64,000 nucleotides of DNA from Paraburkholderia sp. BCC1886 (lineage in GTDB: Bacteria > Pseudomonadota > Gammaproteobacteria > Burkholderiales > Burkholderiaceae), in assembly GCF_900996245.1 (NCBI RefSeq), contig NZ_CAAJGK010000085.1:310001-374000 (forward strand), in the 5' to 3' direction. The notes under the pieces are model-generated. The model ran no database searches. It was not told where the DNA came from and saw nothing but the letters and a program-made list of their open reading frames with translations. The position numbers and the translations under genes were made by a program. Within the stretch, counting starts at the first letter, position 1. The number at the start of each line of letters is the position of its first letter. This document shows, in pieces, positions 52,727-63,050 of this stretch.

Positions 52727-54700
52727 ATGACACGCATCGACACACCTTTCGACATTACGTTGCTCGAAGAAGAATGGCTGGAGGCCGACGGCTTCGGTGG
52801 CTTCGCGTCGGGTACCGTCGGCACGCTGCGCACGCGCCGCTATCACGCGTTGCTGCTGGCTGCCACGCGGGCGCCGGGCGGTCGGGTGGTGCTCGTGAAC
52901 GGCGTGGAGGCATGGCTCGAAGCGAACGGCGCGCGCTATCCCGCGAGCATGCAACGGTACGCGCCGGACCTCGTCTATCCGGACCTCACGCCCACTCTGC
53001 TCGCGTTCGATACCACGCCGTGGCCGACGTGGCGCATACGTATCGACGCCTCCACTACGCTCGTCGCCGAACTGTTCGTCAGCAAAGCGACCTGCGAAAC
53101 CGTATTGCGCTGGCAACTGGAGGGCGACACGGCGTCGCTTGCGTCGAGCGCGTTCACGCTGAAAGTCAGGCCGTTGTTGTCGGGCCGCGATTACCACGCG
53201 CTGCATCATGAAAACCCGGCATTCGATTTCAACGCCCAGGTAAGTGCCGATGCGAGCGGCGCGAGTTGGCAACCGTATGGCGATCTGCCGGTCGTTCACG
53301 CGGTGACGAACGGTACCTACGCGCATGCTCCCGACTGGTACCGGAACTTCTGCTACGTTCGCGAGCGCGAGCGTGGCCTCGATTTCAGCGAAGACCTCGC
53401 GACGCCCGGCGTATTCAGCTTCGATCTCTCGCAAGGGTCGGCAGTGATGATCCTGAGCACATCGACGCCGCCGACCGCGGCCGCCGCTCATGCCACCGCC
53501 CTCGCTCAAACCGAACTCCAACGCCGCAACGCGTTTCCTTCTCTTCTTCAACGCTCCGCCGATGCCTACGTCGTCGCGCGCAACCAAGGCCGCACGATCC
53601 TCGCGGGCTTTCCGTGGTTCACCGACTGGGGCCGCGATACCTTCATCGCGATGCGCGGCTTGCTGATCGCAACGGGCCGACTGGACGAAGCCGAAGCGAT
53701 CCTGCTCGAATGGTCGGGCGTGCTCTCCGAGGGCATGTTGCCGAACCGCTTCCCCGATTACGGCGACACGCCGGAGTACAACTCGGTGGATGCGTCGCTA
53801 TGGTTCATCGTCGCCGTCCACGACTATCTGGCGACAGCGCACGCGAGCACGGCGACGCAAACGCGTTTGCGAGCCGCCGTGGAGGCTATCCTCATGGGCT
53901 ATACCCACGGCACGCGCTTCAATATCAAGGCGAGCGTCGCGGATGGCTTGCTGGATTCCGGCGTTCCCGGCGTTCAACTGACCTGGATGGACGCGAAGGT
54001 CGGCGACTGGGTGGTGACGCCACGCATCGGCAAGCCGGTGGAAGTGCAGGCGCTATGGATCAACGCGCTGCGGATCGCCTCCGCGTGGAACGCGCAATGG
54101 GCGCCGGCCGCCGAACGCGCGTTGCAATCGTTTCATACGCGCTTCATCGATCGCGACACGCAAGCGCTGTTCGATAACGTCGACGCGGATTTCGAGCCCG
54201 GCAAGCTGGACCGCTCGATCCGCCCGAACCAGATCTTCGCGTTAGGCGGTCTACCGTTCCCGTTGTTCGACATCGAGAAAGGCAGCGCGACGGCCCAGGC
54301 CATACTCGATCAGGTCGAAGCCCACCTGCTGACACCGCTCGGCTTGCGCACGCTCGCGCCTTCCGATCCGGCTTATCGCGGCCATTACGGCGGCACGCCG
54401 CTGGAACGCGATGGTGCGTATCACCAGGGAACGGTCTGGCCGTGGCTGTTGGGTCCGTTCGTCGAAGCATGGCTGCGAGTGCACGGCGCATCGACGGCGG
54501 ATGTGCGCGAAGAAGCCCGAACGCGTTTCCTCGAACCGCTCCATGCGCATCTGAACGATGCCGGTCTCGATCACCTGTCCGAGATCGCCGATGGCGACGC
54601 GCCGCATGCGGCCGCCGGCACGCCGTTTCAGGCCTGGTCGCTCGGTGAGTTGCTGCGCGTCGAGCGGCTGCTTGCCGGGTTGCCGCCCGCCTTCGACTAA
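52727..54700 (+). CDS. Glycogen debranching enzyme-like amylo-alpha-1,6-glucosidase
   Basis: 657 residues from the ATG at 52727. The N-terminal ~220 residues are the beta-sandwich domain of bacterial/archaeal GDE proteins (EWLEADGFGGFASGTVGTLR is the usual opening). The C-terminal (alpha/alpha)6 barrel has the signature GFPWFTDWGRDTFIAMRGLL near residue 300 and the catalytic acid region around YNSVDASLWF and GAYHQGTVWPWLLGP. It removes alpha-1,6-linked glucose from limit dextrin. The ribosome site is weak and the promoter should lie in the 215 bp after the divergent lipoprotein gene. It heads a four-gene carbohydrate run. Confidence 0.9.
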   Translation: MTRIDTPFDITLLEEEWLEADGFGGFASGTVGTLRTRRYHALLLAATRAPGGRVVLVNGVEAWLEANGARYPASMQRYAPDLVYPDLTPTLLAFDTTPWPTWRIRIDASTTLVAELFVSKATCETVLRWQLEGDTASLASSAFTLKVRPLLSGRDYHALHHENPAFDFNAQVSADASGASWQPYGDLPVVHAVTNGTYAHAPDWYRNFCYVRERERGLDFSEDLATPGVFSFDLSQGSAVMILSTSTPPTAAAAHATALAQTELQRRNAFPSLLQRSADAYVVARNQGRTILAGFPWFTDWGRDTFIAMRGLLIATGRLDEAEAILLEWSGVLSEGMLPNRFPDYGDTPEYNSVDASLWFIVAVHDYLATAHASTATQTRLRAAVEAILMGYTHGTRFNIKASVADGLLDSGVPGVQLTWMDAKVGDWVVTPRIGKPVEVQALWINALRIASAWNAQWAPAAERALQSFHTRFIDRDTQALFDNVDADFEPGKLDRSIRPNQIFALGGLPFPLFDIEKGSATAQAILDQVEAHLLTPLGLRTLAPSDPAYRGHYGGTPLERDGAYHQGTVWPWLLGPFVEAWLRVHGASTADVREEARTRFLEPLHAHLNDAGLDHLSEIADGDAPHAAAGTPFQAWSLGELLRVERLLAGLPPAFD

Positions 54701-54756
54701 ACCACGCTAGGATGTGTGTCCTATCGCCACGCCAGATCTGATGCAAGGACGTCGTC

Positions 54757-57522
54757 ATGCCACCGCTGCGCGCTGCCAATCTGCTCGCCACCATTGAAGG
54801 TTCCCGTCTGCATTCGGCCGAATGCGCTCATTGGCAGCGCTGGGGACCTTACCTCAGCGAACGTCAGTGGGGCACGGTGCGCGAAGACTACAGCGAGGGC
54901 GGCACCGCATGGGACTCGTTCCCGCACGACCACGCGCGCAGCCGCGCCTATCGCTGGGGCGAAGACGGCATTGCCGGTTTCGGCGACGACAAACTCGGCT
55001 GGTGCGTGTCGCTTGCGCTCTGGAATCGCAAGGATGCGATCCTCAAGGAACGCCTGTTCGGGCTGACCAATGCGCAGGGCAACCACGGCGAGGACGTGAA
55101 GGAGTTGTACTTCTACGTGGACGGCACGCCCACGCATTCCTACATGCGCATGCTCTACAAGTACCCGCATGCCGCTTATCCCTACGAAGACCTGATCGAA
55201 GAAAATGCGCGGCGCGGCGGCGACATGCCGGAGTACGAGATTCTCGACACGGGCGTGTTCGACGATTCGCGTTACTTCGACGTGCAGGTCGAATACGCGA
55301 AGCAGGGTCCCGAGGATATCGTGATGCGCGTGACGATCGAGAACCGCGCGGACCAGGCGGCGTCGCTCGACGTGCTGCCGCAAATCTGGGCGCGCAATTC
55401 CTGGTCGTGGAAGGAAAACGCGGACAAGCCTTCGTTGACCGCCGGTAAGAGCGCGAGCGGTGCCGCGCAAGTGGTCGGGCATCTGCATGGCCATGAACCG
55501 ATCGTGGTCACGGCATGGTCGAAGGACGCGCCGCAGGTGGCGTGGCTGTTCTGCGAAAACGACACCAACGTGAAGCGTCTTTTCAACATGGACGGCACGG
55601 GTCCGTTCAAGGACGGCTTCAACGATTACGTGGTTCACGGCGACGAACAGGCGATTCGCCACGACGCGGGCACCAAGGCGGCTGCGCACGCACCGATCGA
55701 ACTCGGGCCGCACGGTCGCGCGGTCGTGTATATGCGCTGGCGTTTGCAGTCGCGTCCCGACGACAAGCCGCTCGACGCAGATGCGCTGTTCGCGCGCCGT
55801 ATCGCCGAAGCTGACGAATTCTACGGCGCCCTGCAGCACGAGATCGCCGATCCCGATGCGCGCCTCGTGCAGCGTCAGGCACTCGCGGGCATGCTGTGGT
55901 CCAAGCAGTATTACCAGTACGACGTGCACCGCTGGATCGAAGGCGATCCGCTGCAACCCGCACCGCCGGCATCGCGCAAGCACGGTCGCAATGCGGACTG
56001 GCGGCATCTGTGCAACGCGGACATCATCTCGATGCCCGACAAGTGGGAATACCCGTGGTACGCGTCATGGGACCTCGCGTTTCATGCGGTAGCGTTCGCG
56101 CTGATCGACCCGGCCTTCGCGAAGCGGCAATTGCTGATGCTGGTGAAGGACCGCTACCAGCATCCGAACGGCCAGTTGCCCGCTTATGAATGGGCGCTCG
56201 GCGACGCGAATCCGCCAGTGCATGCGTGGGCTACGTGGCGGGTCTACGAAATCGACCGGGCGCTGACCGGCTATGCCGATCGAGACTTTCTGGAACTCGT
56301 GTTCCACAAGCTGTTGCTGAATTTCTCGTGGTGGGTGAACCGCAAGGACGCCGACGGTCACAACATTTTCCAGGGCGGCTTTCTCGGGCTGGACAACGTC
56401 GGCATCTTCGACCGTTCGTCGCCGCTGCCGACCGGCGGTCATATCGATCAGGCCGACGGCACTGCGTGGATGGCCGCGTACGCACTGGACCTGATGCGTA
56501 TCGCGCTCGAACTCGCGTACGCGAACCACGTGTTCGTCGATATCGGCGTGAAGTTCTTCGAGCATTTCCTGTACATCGCCGAAGCCGTGAGCAGCGACGA
56601 CGACTGCGAAACCGGCCTGTGGGACAACGGCGACGAATTCTTCTACGACAAGCTGCGCCTGCCCGACGGCACCGATGTGCCGATGCGCGTGCGTTCCATC
56701 GTCGGGCTGATTCCGCTGTTCGCGGTGCATGTGCTGGAGGAGCGGTTGCATGGCAGTCTGCCGGGTCTGCGCGAACGGCTGGTGTGGTTCCTCGACCATC
56801 GCCCCGATCTGGCGAAGCTGGTGTCGCGCTGGAACGAACCGGGCAAGGGCAATTCGCTGCTGCTCTCGCTGTTGCGCGGACACCGTATGAAAGCGCTGCT
56901 GCGCCGCGCGCTGGACGAAAGCGAATTCCTGTCCGACTTCGGCGTACGGGCGTTGTCGCGTTATCACCGCGACCATCCGTTCGTGTTCAAACACAATGGC
57001 GACAGTTTCGAAGTGAAGTATCTGCCGGCCGAATCGGACTCGCGCGTATTTGGCGGCAACTCCAACTGGCGCGGGCCGGTCTGGATGCCGATGAATTATC
57101 TGCTGATCGAATCGCTGTACGAGTTCCACCGCTATTACGGCGACGATTTCCGCGTCGAGTACCCGACGGGTTCCGGCAAGCAGTTATCGCTGAACGACAT
57201 CGCCGACGAACTGGCGCGCCGCGCGACGACGCTGTTTCTGCGCAACAAGGATGGCGAGCGGCCGGTGATGGGTGCGTACCCGCTGTTGCAGGCCGACCCG
57301 CGCTCGCGCGACCTGATCCTGTTCCACGAGTACTTTCATGGCGATAACGGGCGCGGCGTCGGCGCTTCGCATCAGACGGGCTGGAGCGGGCTGGTCGCGT
57401 TATTGCTACAGCCTCGTGCGCAGGCAGCCTCCGGTACGTTGCCGATGACCGGCGACCCGGAGCGCTCGCCTGCGCCGGCGTCGGCGCCAGCGAAGCCCGC
57501 GATCGCGCCGGAGGTTACATAA
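54757..57522 (+). CDS. GH63-type glucosidase
   Basis: 921 residues. It matches bacterial members of glycoside hydrolase family 63 (alpha-glucosidase clan GH-G): WGPYLSERQWGTVREDYSEG at the start, YPWYASWDLAFHAVAFALID and NFSWWVNRKDADGHNIFQGG in the barrel, and FGGNSNWRGPVWMPMNYLLI near the end. Residues ~890-921 are a Pro/Ala tail. Bacterial GH63 enzymes hydrolyse alpha-glucosides such as mannosylglycerate, glucosylglycerate or trehalose-like compounds; the substrate here is unknown, but the neighbours point to alpha-glucan use. The start follows AAGGACGTCGTC. It is 56 bp after the debranching gene. Confidence 0.88.
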   Translation: MPPLRAANLLATIEGSRLHSAECAHWQRWGPYLSERQWGTVREDYSEGGTAWDSFPHDHARSRAYRWGEDGIAGFGDDKLGWCVSLALWNRKDAILKERLFGLTNAQGNHGEDVKELYFYVDGTPTHSYMRMLYKYPHAAYPYEDLIEENARRGGDMPEYEILDTGVFDDSRYFDVQVEYAKQGPEDIVMRVTIENRADQAASLDVLPQIWARNSWSWKENADKPSLTAGKSASGAAQVVGHLHGHEPIVVTAWSKDAPQVAWLFCENDTNVKRLFNMDGTGPFKDGFNDYVVHGDEQAIRHDAGTKAAAHAPIELGPHGRAVVYMRWRLQSRPDDKPLDADALFARRIAEADEFYGALQHEIADPDARLVQRQALAGMLWSKQYYQYDVHRWIEGDPLQPAPPASRKHGRNADWRHLCNADIISMPDKWEYPWYASWDLAFHAVAFALIDPAFAKRQLLMLVKDRYQHPNGQLPAYEWALGDANPPVHAWATWRVYEIDRALTGYADRDFLELVFHKLLLNFSWWVNRKDADGHNIFQGGFLGLDNVGIFDRSSPLPTGGHIDQADGTAWMAAYALDLMRIALELAYANHVFVDIGVKFFEHFLYIAEAVSSDDDCETGLWDNGDEFFYDKLRLPDGTDVPMRVRSIVGLIPLFAVHVLEERLHGSLPGLRERLVWFLDHRPDLAKLVSRWNEPGKGNSLLLSLLRGHRMKALLRRALDESEFLSDFGVRALSRYHRDHPFVFKHNGDSFEVKYLPAESDSRVFGGNSNWRGPVWMPMNYLLIESLYEFHRYYGDDFRVEYPTGSGKQLSLNDIADELARRATTLFLRNKDGERPVMGAYPLLQADPRSRDLILFHEYFHGDNGRGVGASHQTGWSGLVALLLQPRAQAASGTLPMTGDPERSPAPASAPAKPAIAPEVT

Positions 57523-57645
57523 CGCCTACGAGGCGGCAGCCTTGAACCAGCGTCCTCGCATCGCGCTGGTTGCGTCGTTTTTGAACTGAGTGGGTTCAAG
57601 CGTGGTCACTGCTATACACCACGTCCGTTTCATTGGTTTCCTAAA

Positions 57646-59274
57646 GTGAATCCTATGCCGACTACACCGAACACCGCTTCAACTTCCGACCGCTCCGGCA
57701 ATCAGGCCGAGCCCACTGCCAAGGTCAGCTCGACCGCGCATGCAGAACCGGCGTCGCCGGCCGGCAAGCGTCCCGCACCGCCTTGTACGCTCGTCATCTT
57801 CGGCGCAGGCGGCGATCTCACCAAGCGGCTCCTGATGCCCGCGCTCTACAACCTCGCAGTCGACGGCCTGCTCGACGACGGCATGAAGATCATCGGCGTG
57901 AATCACGGCGAGCGCGAGACGAAGGAGTGGGTGGACGACCTGCACAAGTCGCTGCAGCAGTTCGCCGCCGACAAGGCGAGTACCTTTCATGCCGGTAAGC
58001 TCGACGACAAGGCCTGGGACTGGGTCGCACAACGTCTTGAGTACATGGCCGGCGAATTCGAAACCGACGACGTCTTCACGCAACTGAAACAGAAGCTCGA
58101 GAAGTCGTCCGGCGGCAACGTGATCTTCTATCTCGCGGTCAGCTCGCGTTTCTTCAAACCCATTACCGAACATCTCGGCGGCGCGGGACTGCTGAAGGAA
58201 AGCGACGACGGCAAGAGCGGGTTCCGCCGCCTCGTCATCGAGAAGCCGTTCGGCACCGACCTCGCTTCCGCCCGCGATCTGAACGAACACATTCTGTCGT
58301 TCGCGCAGGAGTCGCAGGTCTATCGCATCGATCACTTTCTGGGCAAGGACACGGTGCAGAGCATTCTCGCGGTGCGCTTCGCGAATGCACTGTTCGAACC
58401 GGTCTGGCGGCGCGAATACATCGACAGCGTGCAGATCACCGCGGCCGAGACCATCGGCGTGGAAGGACGCGGCGCGTTCTACGAGCAGACCGGCGCGTTC
58501 CGCGACATGTTGCCGAATCACTTGTTCCAGTTGCTCGGCATGGTCGCGATGGAACCGCCCAATTCGTTCGACGCCGAAGCCGTGCGCAACAAGAAGGCCG
58601 ACATCTTCGACGCGATCAAACCGCTGACGCCGGACGACGTGGTCTTCGGTCAGTATGAGAAAGGACCGGCGGGCGTCGGGTATCGCGAGGAACCGGACGT
58701 CGCCAAAGACAGCACGACGGAAACCTATGCCGCCGCGCGCGTGTTCGTCGAGAACTGGCGTTGGGCGGGTGTGCCGTTCTATCTGCGCACCGGCAAGCGG
58801 CTGGCCGCGCGCCGCACGGAGATCTCCGTGCAACTCAAGCCGGTCCCGTTCCGGCTGTTTCGCGACACGCCGGTCGATGCGCTCACGCCGAATGTGTTGA
58901 CGCTGCGCATCGATCCCGCGCACGGCACGAGCTTCGACTTCAACGTGAAAACGCCGGGACCGGTGATGCAGATCGGCGCGGTGAAATCGTCGTTCGACTA
59001 CGCGGACTTTTTCGCGGAACGCGCCAACGTCGGCTACGAAACCTTGCTGTACGACTGCATGCTCGGCGACGAAACGCTGTTCCAGCGCGCCGACAGCATC
59101 GAAACGAGCTGGGCTGCCGTGGACGACGTGCTGCATCCGAAAACCGGCGGCGCGGTGCCGGTGCACGGCTACGCGGCCGGCAGCGAAGGCCCGGCCGAAG
59201 CCGATGCGCTGCTGGCGCGCGACGGTCACGCCTGGCGGCTGTTGCGCGAAGAAGCGACGCCGGAGAAGAAGTAA
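57646..59274 (+). CDS. zwf: Glucose-6-phosphate 1-dehydrogenase
   Basis: 542 residues from the GTG at 57646; an ATG at 57655 is an alternative three codons later. After a Ser/Pro/Ala-rich leader of ~40 residues, the NADP loop is FGAGGDLTKRLL, and VIEKPFGTDL follows. RIDHFLGKD at ~227-235 is the active-site signature. The enzyme oxidises glucose-6-phosphate to 6-phosphogluconolactone, feeding the pentose phosphate and Entner-Doudoroff routes. No pgl or edd is beside it; instead it sits between a GH63 glucosidase and a polyphosphate glucokinase. The leader is longer than in most Zwf proteins. Confidence 0.96.
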   Translation: MNPMPTTPNTASTSDRSGNQAEPTAKVSSTAHAEPASPAGKRPAPPCTLVIFGAGGDLTKRLLMPALYNLAVDGLLDDGMKIIGVNHGERETKEWVDDLHKSLQQFAADKASTFHAGKLDDKAWDWVAQRLEYMAGEFETDDVFTQLKQKLEKSSGGNVIFYLAVSSRFFKPITEHLGGAGLLKESDDGKSGFRRLVIEKPFGTDLASARDLNEHILSFAQESQVYRIDHFLGKDTVQSILAVRFANALFEPVWRREYIDSVQITAAETIGVEGRGAFYEQTGAFRDMLPNHLFQLLGMVAMEPPNSFDAEAVRNKKADIFDAIKPLTPDDVVFGQYEKGPAGVGYREEPDVAKDSTTETYAAARVFVENWRWAGVPFYLRTGKRLAARRTEISVQLKPVPFRLFRDTPVDALTPNVLTLRIDPAHGTSFDFNVKTPGPVMQIGAVKSSFDYADFFAERANVGYETLLYDCMLGDETLFQRADSIETSWAAVDDVLHPKTGGAVPVHGYAAGSEGPAEADALLARDGHAWRLLREEATPEKK

Positions 59275-59331
59275 CGCGTCGAACGCGCATCGGCACCTGC
59301 CATCATTACGTCATTCAATCGGGGGGACATC

Positions 59332-60159
59332 TTGCCTACACGTAAGACGAGTAAAACGACGGTCAAGAGCACGACCAAAGCGAAGAGCACCAGCGAACGG
59401 ATTCTGGCGATCGACGTCGGCGGCACGGGCCTGAAGGCCGCCATCATCGATGCGAGCGGGCAGATGAAAACCGAGCGCGTGCGCGTGGCAACGCCGCATC
59501 CGTGTACGCCCGAACAACTGGTGGATACGTTGACGGACCTCGTGACGCCGCTCGTCGCGCAGGAACCGGCCACGCTGATCTCCATCGGCTTTCCGGGCGT
59601 GGTGCGCAACAACCGCATTCTGACGGCGCCGCACTTCGGGCAGGAAGGATGGCACGACATTCCGCTTGCGGACTCGCTGGCGAGACGCCTGGGCGGCTTG
59701 CCGGTGCGGATGATCAACGACGCGGAGATGCAGGGCTTTGCTGCCATCGAAGGGCATGGCATCGAGTTCGTACTGACGCTCGGCACCGGCGCCGGCACGG
59801 CGCTGTTTCGCGACGGCGAACTGATGCCGCATCTGGAACTGGCGCATCACCCCGTCAGCAAGAAAGGCGTGGCCTACGACGAATACATCGGCGATGCGGC
59901 GCGCGAGAAGATCGGCAACAAGCGCTGGAATCGCCGCGTTCACAAAGTGATCGGCATTCTGAGCACGCTGGTGAACTACGACAAACTGTGGATCGGCGGC
60001 GGCAATGCGGCGCGGCTCAAAATCGATCTGCCGCCCAACGTGGCGACCGTCTCGAACGATGCGGGTATCGAAGGCGGCGCGCGCTTGTGGCATCCGCGCT
60101 CGGTGCGTGAAACGCGGCAGTTGCCGCAAGCCAACGAGCGCACCGGCCATTTCGCCTGA
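59332..60159 (+). CDS. ppgK: Polyphosphate glucokinase (ROK family)
   Basis: 275 residues from the TTG at 59332, with GGGGGGACA just upstream. A Lys/Thr/Ser-rich leader (~22 residues) precedes the phosphate loop LAIDVGGTGLKAAIID; FPGVVRNN, NDAEMQGFAA and LTLGTGAGTALF complete the ROK/PpgK fold. Lacking the usual ROK zinc-finger cysteines and ending KVIGILSTLVNYDKLWIGGG, it fits polyphosphate-dependent glucokinases, which make glucose-6-phosphate from glucose and polyphosphate or ATP. Directly after zwf, it would supply its substrate from the glucose released by the two glycosidases. Confidence 0.85.
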   Translation: MPTRKTSKTTVKSTTKAKSTSERILAIDVGGTGLKAAIIDASGQMKTERVRVATPHPCTPEQLVDTLTDLVTPLVAQEPATLISIGFPGVVRNNRILTAPHFGQEGWHDIPLADSLARRLGGLPVRMINDAEMQGFAAIEGHGIEFVLTLGTGAGTALFRDGELMPHLELAHHPVSKKGVAYDEYIGDAAREKIGNKRWNRRVHKVIGILSTLVNYDKLWIGGGNAARLKIDLPPNVATVSNDAGIEGGARLWHPRSVRETRQLPQANERTGHFA

Positions 60160-60178
60160 CGCTTCTTCTTATGCTGGA

Positions 60179-60203
60179 CGCCGCGTGTGCAACGCACGCG
60201 GCG
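60179..60203 (+). terminator. Hairpin after ppgK, probable terminator
   Basis: CGCCGCGTG and CACGCGGCG form a perfect 9 bp stem around a 7 bp loop, 19 bp after the ppgK stop. No long T-run follows (only CTTTCG), so it may be rho-assisted. Confidence 0.5.
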
Positions 60204-60641
60204 AGTGGCTTTCGATTACCTCGACGGCACGCGTAGCAGTCAAGCTCTCCGTAAAGTGTTGTAAAAATGCTAAATCGCGCGCGATTTTTCGCGAAAGCTC
60301 GAACGGAGTTTTGTGTTGGCAAACTGAAAGTTTCGCGGCAGTCGATCTCTTGTCTTCTGCATAGCTCTCTGCTGATACGACGCTGACGCTGTTATCCGCG
60401 CAAATAACCAGGAAAGTTTTTGCAAGAAATTAGGCGGCATATCGCGTTAGTAAGCCTGCTTCCTAATTGTCCGACTAAACGCGCAAGCCCAGCGTTATCG
60501 TTCATTCCGACGCTTTCGGTATGTAATAAATCGTCGCGTCGAGGTGAGATAAATTACGAAATCCCTACGGTAGTAAAAGCGCCGCATCACTTTGCGTCGA
60601 CCGGTAAAGCATTCTGCGATTGAACAATTTTTATGCGTGGG

Positions 60642-60662
60642 GAATGATATCGATTCTCATTA
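60642..60662. promoter_or_regulatory. Fur-box-like site upstream of the TonB receptor
   Basis: AATGATATCGATTCTCATT is an imperfect palindrome (AATGA...TCATT) matching the 19 bp Fur consensus layout. It lies 126 bp before the receptor start in the 628 bp gap 60160-60787, which otherwise contains only the ppgK hairpin and unremarkable AT-rich sequence. Iron-dependent repression of the downstream genes is expected. Confidence 0.65.
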
Positions 60663-60787
60663 ACCACCAGCCAGCCATCCCGTCGAAGCTGCACCAGGCA
60701 GTCGACCGGTCAGCCAGCCAAATGCGTTGTCAGCGATCCCGTGCCCTCGATGCGGATCCGGCAAACGCCTATCTGACGGGATTTCCA

Positions 60788-62977
60788 ATGTTCAACCACA
60801 CGCCGCTCGCGACTGCGTTAGCGCTAGCTTTTGCCGTTCCGTTCGCGACGCCCGCGCTCGCGCAAACCGCGCCTCAGACCACGGCGCAGCCGGCTACTCA
60901 GCCGGGTTCGCCGCCGGCAACAGGGGACAACGGGACGCTACCGGCAATCGGCGTGGCAGGACAAACCGAACAGGATTTCCAGGCGGAGCGTGCGACCGTC
61001 GGCGCAAAGACGCCGACCGCCTTGCGCGATATTCCGCAGACCGTCACGGTGATCAACAAGAGCATGCTGCAGTCGCAGGGCGCGACGTCGTTCCAGGATG
61101 CGCTGCGCAATGCGCCGGGTGTGACGATCGGCGCGGCCGAGGGCGGCCAGATCGGTAACAACGTCAACCTGCGCGGCTTCACCGCACAGAACGATATTTA
61201 CCTGGACGGCTTTCGCGATCGCAACCAGTACTATCGCGACACGTTCGACCTCGAAGAACTCGAGGTGCTGTACGGCCCATCCTCGATGCTGTTCGGGCGT
61301 GGATCGACCGGCGGCGTGATCAACCAGGTCAGCAAGAAAGCTAACCTGAAGGACTCGGCGGAAGTGTCGACGACCCTCGGCACCGACGACCGCTATCGCA
61401 CCACCGTCGACGTGAATCACAAGCTGACCGACACCTCGGCGATCCGTTTGAACGCGTTCGGCCAGAGCCTTGGCTCGTCGCGCGACGAGATGCGCAACAA
61501 GGACTACGGCATCGCGCCGGAAGTGCGCTTCGGCATCGGCACGCCGACCGAAGTGACGATCTCCGCGCTGATCCAGCACAACTACGACATGCCCGACTAC
61601 GGCGTGCAGGCACTCAACGGCCATCCGTCGCCGGTGTCGAAGAACACGTTTTACGGTCTGACTACCGACCGGACGATCCAGGACGTGCAGACCTTCAACG
61701 TGGCGGTCAAGCACAAGTTCTCCGACAGCCTGACGCTGACCAACCAGACGCAGTTCTCGCACTCGCTGACCGACGCGCGCGAAACCGCGCCGCAAGCGGT
61801 GTTGACGGGCCCGCTTGCGACCAGCCCGGCACTGACGAACGGCAATTACACGAGGCTCTCGCCGTCGCAACTGTTCATCAAGTTGCAAAGCCATGACCGG
61901 GTGATCGAAAACCATTCGCTGTACAACGACACGATGGTCGAATACAAGTTCGACACCGGGCCGCTCAAGCACGACATGATCGCGGGCGTCGAACTCGGTC
62001 ACGACAGTTATTCGAACCAGGCCTACACGCGCAACAACCTGCCGGTCGTGTCGATGGTGAACCCGGCGTACCTGTCGTCGCCTGCGGGCGTGACGACCAC
62101 GGTGGGCAATTACGCCGACTCCGGTTCGAACGAAATCGCCGCGTACCTGAACGACACGGTGTCGCTGGGCCAGCACTGGAAGGTGATCGGCGGGCTGCGC
62201 TGGGATCGCTTCCAGGCTCAGATCCACAACTCGGTCAGCTTGCCGAACTACGCTACGCAAACCAATTTCTTTACCAGCGTGCGCGCCGGCGTGATCTATC
62301 AGCCGACCGACTGGCAGTCGTACTACGTGTCCTACGGCACGTCGTTCGACCCGTCGCTCGAAGCGTTGACCGTCACCAACCTGACGCAGAATCTCGCGCC
62401 CGAGTCGACCAAATCGTATGAAGTCGGCGGCAAGTGGGACCTGTTCGGCGGCAATATTTCGGTGACGTCGGCGTTCTTCCGCGAGGAAATGGACAATGCC
62501 CGCACCCAGGTTTCGCCCACCGAATACGAACTCGATGGCGACGTGCGCGTCGACGGTTTCCAGGCCGGCGTGACCGGACACATCACCGACAAGTGGCAGG
62601 TGTTCGGCGGCTACACGTACATGGACGCGGTCATTCTGAAGGCGCTCGACGGCACGCAGGGTCACACGCCGGCGAACACGCCGCGCAATACGCTGACGCT
62701 GTGGTCCACCTACGCCATCACGCCGCATTGGGAAGTGGGCGGCGGCCCGACCTATATGTCGCCGCGCTATGCGTCGAACACCAACTACGTGGAAGTGCCC
62801 GGCTATACGCGCTGGGACGTGACCGCGGCGTACCACGCGAAGAAGTACGACGTGCGTCTGAACCTGCTGAACCTGACCAACAAGCGCTACTACGACGCGT
62901 TGATTCCGTCGGACGGCGGGCGCTCGGTGCCGGGTATCGGTCGCGCATTGCTGGCGACGCTGGACTATCGCTTCTGA
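60788..62977 (+). CDS. TonB-dependent siderophore receptor
   Basis: 729 residues from the ATG at 60788 (a longer in-frame extension to 60620 would run through the Fur-like site). The signal peptide FNHTPLATALALAFAVPFAT ends in ALAQ. The plug domain has LRDIPQTVTVINKSMLQSQG, YLDGFRDRNQYYRDTFDLEE and YGPSSMLFGRGSTGGVINQV. A 22-stranded barrel ends in LLATLDYRF. The pattern is that of catecholate/ferric-siderophore receptors of the FhuE/Fiu type. It imports ferric siderophore using TonB energy. piuC and a PepSY protein follow, the standard order of this iron module. Confidence 0.94.
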   Translation: MFNHTPLATALALAFAVPFATPALAQTAPQTTAQPATQPGSPPATGDNGTLPAIGVAGQTEQDFQAERATVGAKTPTALRDIPQTVTVINKSMLQSQGATSFQDALRNAPGVTIGAAEGGQIGNNVNLRGFTAQNDIYLDGFRDRNQYYRDTFDLEELEVLYGPSSMLFGRGSTGGVINQVSKKANLKDSAEVSTTLGTDDRYRTTVDVNHKLTDTSAIRLNAFGQSLGSSRDEMRNKDYGIAPEVRFGIGTPTEVTISALIQHNYDMPDYGVQALNGHPSPVSKNTFYGLTTDRTIQDVQTFNVAVKHKFSDSLTLTNQTQFSHSLTDARETAPQAVLTGPLATSPALTNGNYTRLSPSQLFIKLQSHDRVIENHSLYNDTMVEYKFDTGPLKHDMIAGVELGHDSYSNQAYTRNNLPVVSMVNPAYLSSPAGVTTTVGNYADSGSNEIAAYLNDTVSLGQHWKVIGGLRWDRFQAQIHNSVSLPNYATQTNFFTSVRAGVIYQPTDWQSYYVSYGTSFDPSLEALTVTNLTQNLAPESTKSYEVGGKWDLFGGNISVTSAFFREEMDNARTQVSPTEYELDGDVRVDGFQAGVTGHITDKWQVFGGYTYMDAVILKALDGTQGHTPANTPRNTLTLWSTYAITPHWEVGGGPTYMSPRYASNTNYVEVPGYTRWDVTAAYHAKKYDVRLNLLNLTNKRYYDALIPSDGGRSVPGIGRALLATLDYRF

Positions 62978-63050
62978 TACACACCGGTGCGATAGGTTAG
63001 GCTAGCGGCTTTTCATTTTGTAAGCGGCTAGCCGACACCGAGGAAATACG

